Source: Zymomonas sp. (lineage in GTDB: Bacteria > Pseudomonadota > Alphaproteobacteria > Sphingomonadales > Sphingomonadaceae). Taken from it: DNA of 15,465 nt. The stretch lies in NCBI GenBank assembly GCA_027489105.1, contig JAIYAJ010000581.1:1-15465 (forward strand), read 5' to 3'. A program made the position numbers and the translations under genes. The notes below the pieces were generated by a model. It did no database searches, was not told the origin of the DNA, and saw only the letters and a list, made by a program, of their open reading frames with translations. Shown one piece after another: positions 12,966-15,465 of the stretch. Numbering within the stretch: the first letter of the stretch is position 1; each line of letters begins with the position of its first letter.

Positions 12966-14831
12966 TTATCCTTGTGCCTTGACCCAGCGCGGCGGGGTGG
13001 GGGCGGGGAGGCCCGTTTCCGCGAGGCAATTCCTGCGCAGCGTTTCGATGTCGGGGCCGAAGTTGAACACGCCGATCTCGCCGCGCTCGGCCCGCATCTT
13101 CGCGCGGAGGCTGTCCGTCGCCGCAGTGTCGACCTCGCCGTTCACGAGCACGACGCCATAACGCAGCGCGCCCTTTTCGGTGACGAGGCCCTGCCGCAAT
13201 TCCTTGACCAGCAGCGCCGGATCGCGGTCGAGCGGATCGCCCCAACCGCCGCCGCCCCAGGTCACGAAGTGCAGGCGATCGCCCGGTTCGACCGGATAAT
13301 CCTCGATCTTGTTGCCGACGACGATTTCGGTGCCATCGGCCTTGATCAGCACCTTGCGCGCGCGTGCGCCCGGATCGCCGCCATTGACGCCCCAGGGCGG
13401 GACGAACCAGCGGTCGTCGTGGATCGCGATCGTGCCGGGCTCAAGAAAGCGATAGACCATGTCGATCCCGTTGCCGCCGCGGTGCAGGCCCGCGCCGCCG
13501 CTGTCGGGCACGGTCTCGTAGCGCTCGATGACCAGCGGGAAATAGCGCTCCAGAAACTCGTTGGGGACGTTGGTGAAGCCGGGGAACAGCGAATGGCCGT
13601 CGGGGCCGTCGCCGAGCGGCCGGCCGGGAATGCCGCCGAAGCCGATCTGGAAGAGCTGGAACCACTTACCGTTGCTGTCGGTGCCCGCATAGAAGAGATG
13701 TGGGCTCGACGAGAAACCGGCGGCGTTCAGGAATTCCGGCGTCTTCTGGCCCAGCAGGCCGCCAAGGATATCGAACAGCCGGCCCAGCACATGGGTGCGG
13801 CCCGACAGCGCGGCCGGGAATTTCGGCTTGAGCAGCGATCCTTCGGGGATTCGCACGTCGATCAGATCATAATAGCCGTCGTTGAACAGGATCTGCGGGT
13901 CGAAGATCATGATCATGTAGATGCCGAAGAACATCCGCATCATGTTCTCGTTGAGGAACATGTTGATCGACGCCTGACTCTGCGGGTCGGTACCGGCAAA
14001 GTCGAGCACGACGCGACCATCTTCGCGCCACATCGTGCACTTGATCTTGTAGGGGCCGAAGCCCTTGCCGTCGTCGCAGATATAGTCCTCGAAGCTGACT
14101 GGCTCCTCGCCGATCGAGCTTTCGATCAGCTGCTTCATCGCGCGGTGGTTGCGTTCCAGCAGCAGGTCGGTCGCCGAGACGAAGACATCGTCGCCGAAGC
14201 GCGCGGCCATCTCGATCACGCGACGCGCAGCCACGCGGCAAGAAGCGATCAGCGCGTTGAGGTCCGCCTTGCACCAGTCGGGGGTACGGGTCTGGTGCAT
14301 CACCAGCTTGATCAGATCCTCGTTATACTCGCCCTTCTTCCAGATCTTGACCGGCGGGATGCGGACGCCTTCCTGGAAGATCGAGGATGCGTGGATCGGC
14401 ATCGATCCCGGTACCATGCCGCCGATGTCGGACTGGTGACCGAACATCGAGGTGTAGGCGATCAGCCGTCCGTCCTTGAACACCGGCAGCAGCACCAGCC
14501 AGTCGTTGGAATGGCTGATGGCGCCGCCGACCGAATAGGGGTCGGACAGGAAGATCAGGTCGCCATCTTCGACCGTGCCGTCGAACCCGTCGAGAAACGG
14601 GCCGATATAGGAGCCGAACTGGCCGACGATCATCTTGCCGCTATGGTCGGCGATCAGCGGAAAGGCATCGCCCTGCTCGCGGATGCCGGGCGACATGGCG
14701 GTACGGACGAGCGTAGCGTCCATCTCGATCCGCGCGTTGCGCAGTGCATTCTCGATGATGTCGAGCGTGACGGGGTCGACCGGAACCGTGGCGAAGGGCG
14801 TCTGGTTGGCCTGGATGATCTGTGCGGGCAT
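12966..14831 (-). CDS. Hydantoinase B / oxoprolinase-type subunit (HyuB)
   Basis: A 621-residue HyuB-family subunit, somewhat longer than many HyuB proteins. It begins with the typical VDPVTLDIIENALRNARIEM (18-37) and TAMSPGIREQGDAF (44-57) segments, has DPYSVGGAISHSND (97-110) where many relatives read DPYxGGTHLPD, then GHQSDIGG (131-138), and closes with GLHRGGNGIDMVYRF, PPWGVNGGDPG and WGGGGWGDPLDRDP. With HyuA it forms an ATP-dependent enzyme that opens cyclic amides (N-methylhydantoin, 5-oxoproline, N-methylpyrrolidone) or, in the acetone and acetophenone carboxylase branch, carboxylates ketones. The ATG at 14831 follows the HyuA stop by 12 bases and has AGGAAA before it. Given the amine oxidase and aldehyde dehydrogenase nearby, lactam or cyclic-amide opening is my preferred role (inference). 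Confidence 0.92.
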   Translation of the reverse strand: MPAQIIQANQTPFATVPVDPVTLDIIENALRNARIEMDATLVRTAMSPGIREQGDAFPLIADHSGKMIVGQFGSYIGPFLDGFDGTVEDGDLIFLSDPYSVGGAISHSNDWLVLLPVFKDGRLIAYTSMFGHQSDIGGMVPGSMPIHASSIFQEGVRIPPVKIWKKGEYNEDLIKLVMHQTRTPDWCKADLNALIASCRVAARRVIEMAARFGDDVFVSATDLLLERNHRAMKQLIESSIGEEPVSFEDYICDDGKGFGPYKIKCTMWREDGRVVLDFAGTDPQSQASINMFLNENMMRMFFGIYMIMIFDPQILFNDGYYDLIDVRIPEGSLLKPKFPAALSGRTHVLGRLFDILGGLLGQKTPEFLNAAGFSSSPHLFYAGTDSNGKWFQLFQIGFGGIPGRPLGDGPDGHSLFPGFTNVPNEFLERYFPLVIERYETVPDSGGAGLHRGGNGIDMVYRFLEPGTIAIHDDRWFVPPWGVNGGDPGARARKVLIKADGTEIVVGNKIEDYPVEPGDRLHFVTWGGGGWGDPLDRDPALLVKELRQGLVTEKGALRYGVVLVNGEVDTAATDSLRAKMRAERGEIGVFNFGPDIETLRRNCLAETGLPAPTPPRWVKAQG

Positions 14832-14843
14832 GGTGCGATTTCC

Positions 14844-15465
14844 TCAGGCGAGATGGATCAGGATGTTGCCGACATGGTCGACCTTGCCGGTGCAGCCGGC
14901 TTCGATCAGCGTGGTGGAGTCCATCTCCACGACGATCGCGGGACCCGGGATGACGTCGCCGGCGCGCAGAAGCGAGCGCTCGTAGATCACCGCCGGCACC
15001 ATCGCGCCATTGGCCCAGAGCTCATGGTCGCGGATCTTCGCGGCGGACGGATCGCCATTGCCCTGTTCAAGCGGAGGCGCGGGCAGGTCGAGCGCCGGCC
15101 CCATCGCCACGGCGCGCAGGTTCACCAGCTCGTGGGCGCTGTCCATGTTGAAAGTGAACAGGCGCTTGTGCTCGGCGTCGAAGCGATCGGTCACGCCCTT
15201 GAGGCCGTCGCGGCGCAGCACTTCGGCGTCGATCGACAATGGCACCTCGAAGGCCTGGCCTTCATAGCGGATGTCGAGTTCGAACTGGCTGGTGACGTCG
15301 GCCTCCGAAATGCCCTCGGCGGTCAGTTCGGCACGGGTCTGCGCAGCCATCTCGTCGAGCAGGGCGATCACATCGGCCTCGTCGGTCTGGTCGATCCTGC
15401 GGCTGAAGGAGCGAGCGGTCTCGGTTCGCATGCGGGTCGTCGCATCGCCCAGCGCGCACAGCACG
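14844..15465 (-). CDS. Hydantoinase A / oxoprolinase-type ATP-binding subunit (HyuA), C-terminal part
   Basis: Only the last 207 or so residues are inside the window; a full HyuA is typically near 680-700 residues, so about two thirds lies beyond the right edge. The visible part has the HyuA C-terminal domain: DIRYEGQAFEVPLSI, RFDAEHKRLFTF, HELVNLRAVAMG, then YERSLLRAGDVIPGPAIVVE, followed by TTLIEAGCTGKVDHVGNI. This domain follows the ATPase core that phosphorylates or activates the cyclic substrate. It ends 12 bases before HyuB, the usual gene order for the complex. The GTG at 15464 is an internal codon, not the start. The family call is secure; the ATP-binding motifs cannot be seen here. 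Confidence 0.9.
   Translation of the reverse strand, partial: VLCALGDATTRMRTETARSFSRRIDQTDEADVIALLDEMAAQTRAELTAEGISEADVTSQFELDIRYEGQAFEVPLSIDAEVLRRDGLKGVTDRFDAEHKRLFTFNMDSAHELVNLRAVAMGPALDLPAPPLEQGNGDPSAAKIRDHELWANGAMVPAVIYERSLLRAGDVIPGPAIVVEMDSTTLIEAGCTGKVDHVGNILIHLA

Noticed and set aside
706..15465. Creatinine/N-methylhydantoin pathway (HyuAB, N-carbamoylsarcosine amidase, sarcosine-type oxidase)
   Set aside because: Three families fit, but the diacid hydratase, C-C lyase, monooxygenase and dehydrogenases have no place in that route, and the oxidase is a Tat-exported amine oxidase rather than a sarcosine oxidase.
1..15465. Mobile element, CRISPR array or RNA gene
   Set aside because: I looked for transposase or integrase proteins, direct repeat arrays and tRNA-like cloverleaves and saw none; nearly every base belongs to a metabolic or regulatory gene.

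Overview
The window reads as GC-rich alphaproteobacterial DNA, most likely from a sphingomonad. I judge this by eye from the G/C-heavy third positions combined with frequent TAT and GAA codons, the tight gene packing, and the resemblance of several proteins to sphingomonad catabolic enzymes. I see no tRNA, rRNA, CRISPR array, transposase or integrase. Fourteen protein genes fill almost the whole window, and the two outermost are cut by its edges.

Layout. (A) Positions 4362 down to 1 (minus strand) hold five overlapping genes: an exported alpha/beta hydrolase, aconitase-family large and small subunits (LeuC/LeuD-like), an isochorismatase-fold cysteine amidohydrolase (maleamate or N-carbamoylsarcosine amidase type), and an SDR oxidoreductase that runs off the left edge. 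(B) Positions 4363-4560 are a 198-bp divergent control region with small inverted repeats. (C) Positions 4561-10039 (plus strand) hold a Tat-exported FAD amine oxidase, a polysaccharide-deacetylase-fold hydrolase (allantoinase or cyclic-imide hydrolase type), a NicC/salicylate-hydroxylase-like FAD monooxygenase, an aldehyde dehydrogenase, and a small HNH-like protein. (D) Positions 15465 down to 10040 (minus strand) hold HyuA (C-terminal part), HyuB, an isocitrate-lyase/PEP-mutase superfamily lyase, a zinc alcohol dehydrogenase and, after a gap rich in inverted repeats, an IclR regulator. Blocks C and D converge at 10039/10040.

How the genes may work together (inference). The set looks like a catabolic island for a nitrogen-containing, probably heterocyclic, substrate. 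An exported amine oxidase and an exported hydrolase would act first in the periplasm. The monooxygenase, alcohol dehydrogenase, SDR and aldehyde dehydrogenase would oxidise intermediates. The ATP-dependent HyuA/HyuB pair and the deacetylase-fold hydrolase are families that open cyclic amides or imides, and the isochorismatase-fold enzyme would release ammonia from a half-amide. The LeuC/LeuD-like pair would hydrate the resulting unsaturated diacid, and the lyase would cleave the 2-hydroxydiacid to pyruvate or glyoxylate plus a short acid. This chain (half-amide, then maleate-type diacid, then malate-type diacid, then C-C cleavage) recalls the maleate and 2,3-dimethylmaleate branches of nicotinate metabolism, but the complete gene combination is not one I recognise. 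The substrate cannot be fixed from sequence. No ring-cleaving dioxygenase and no transporter lie inside the window.
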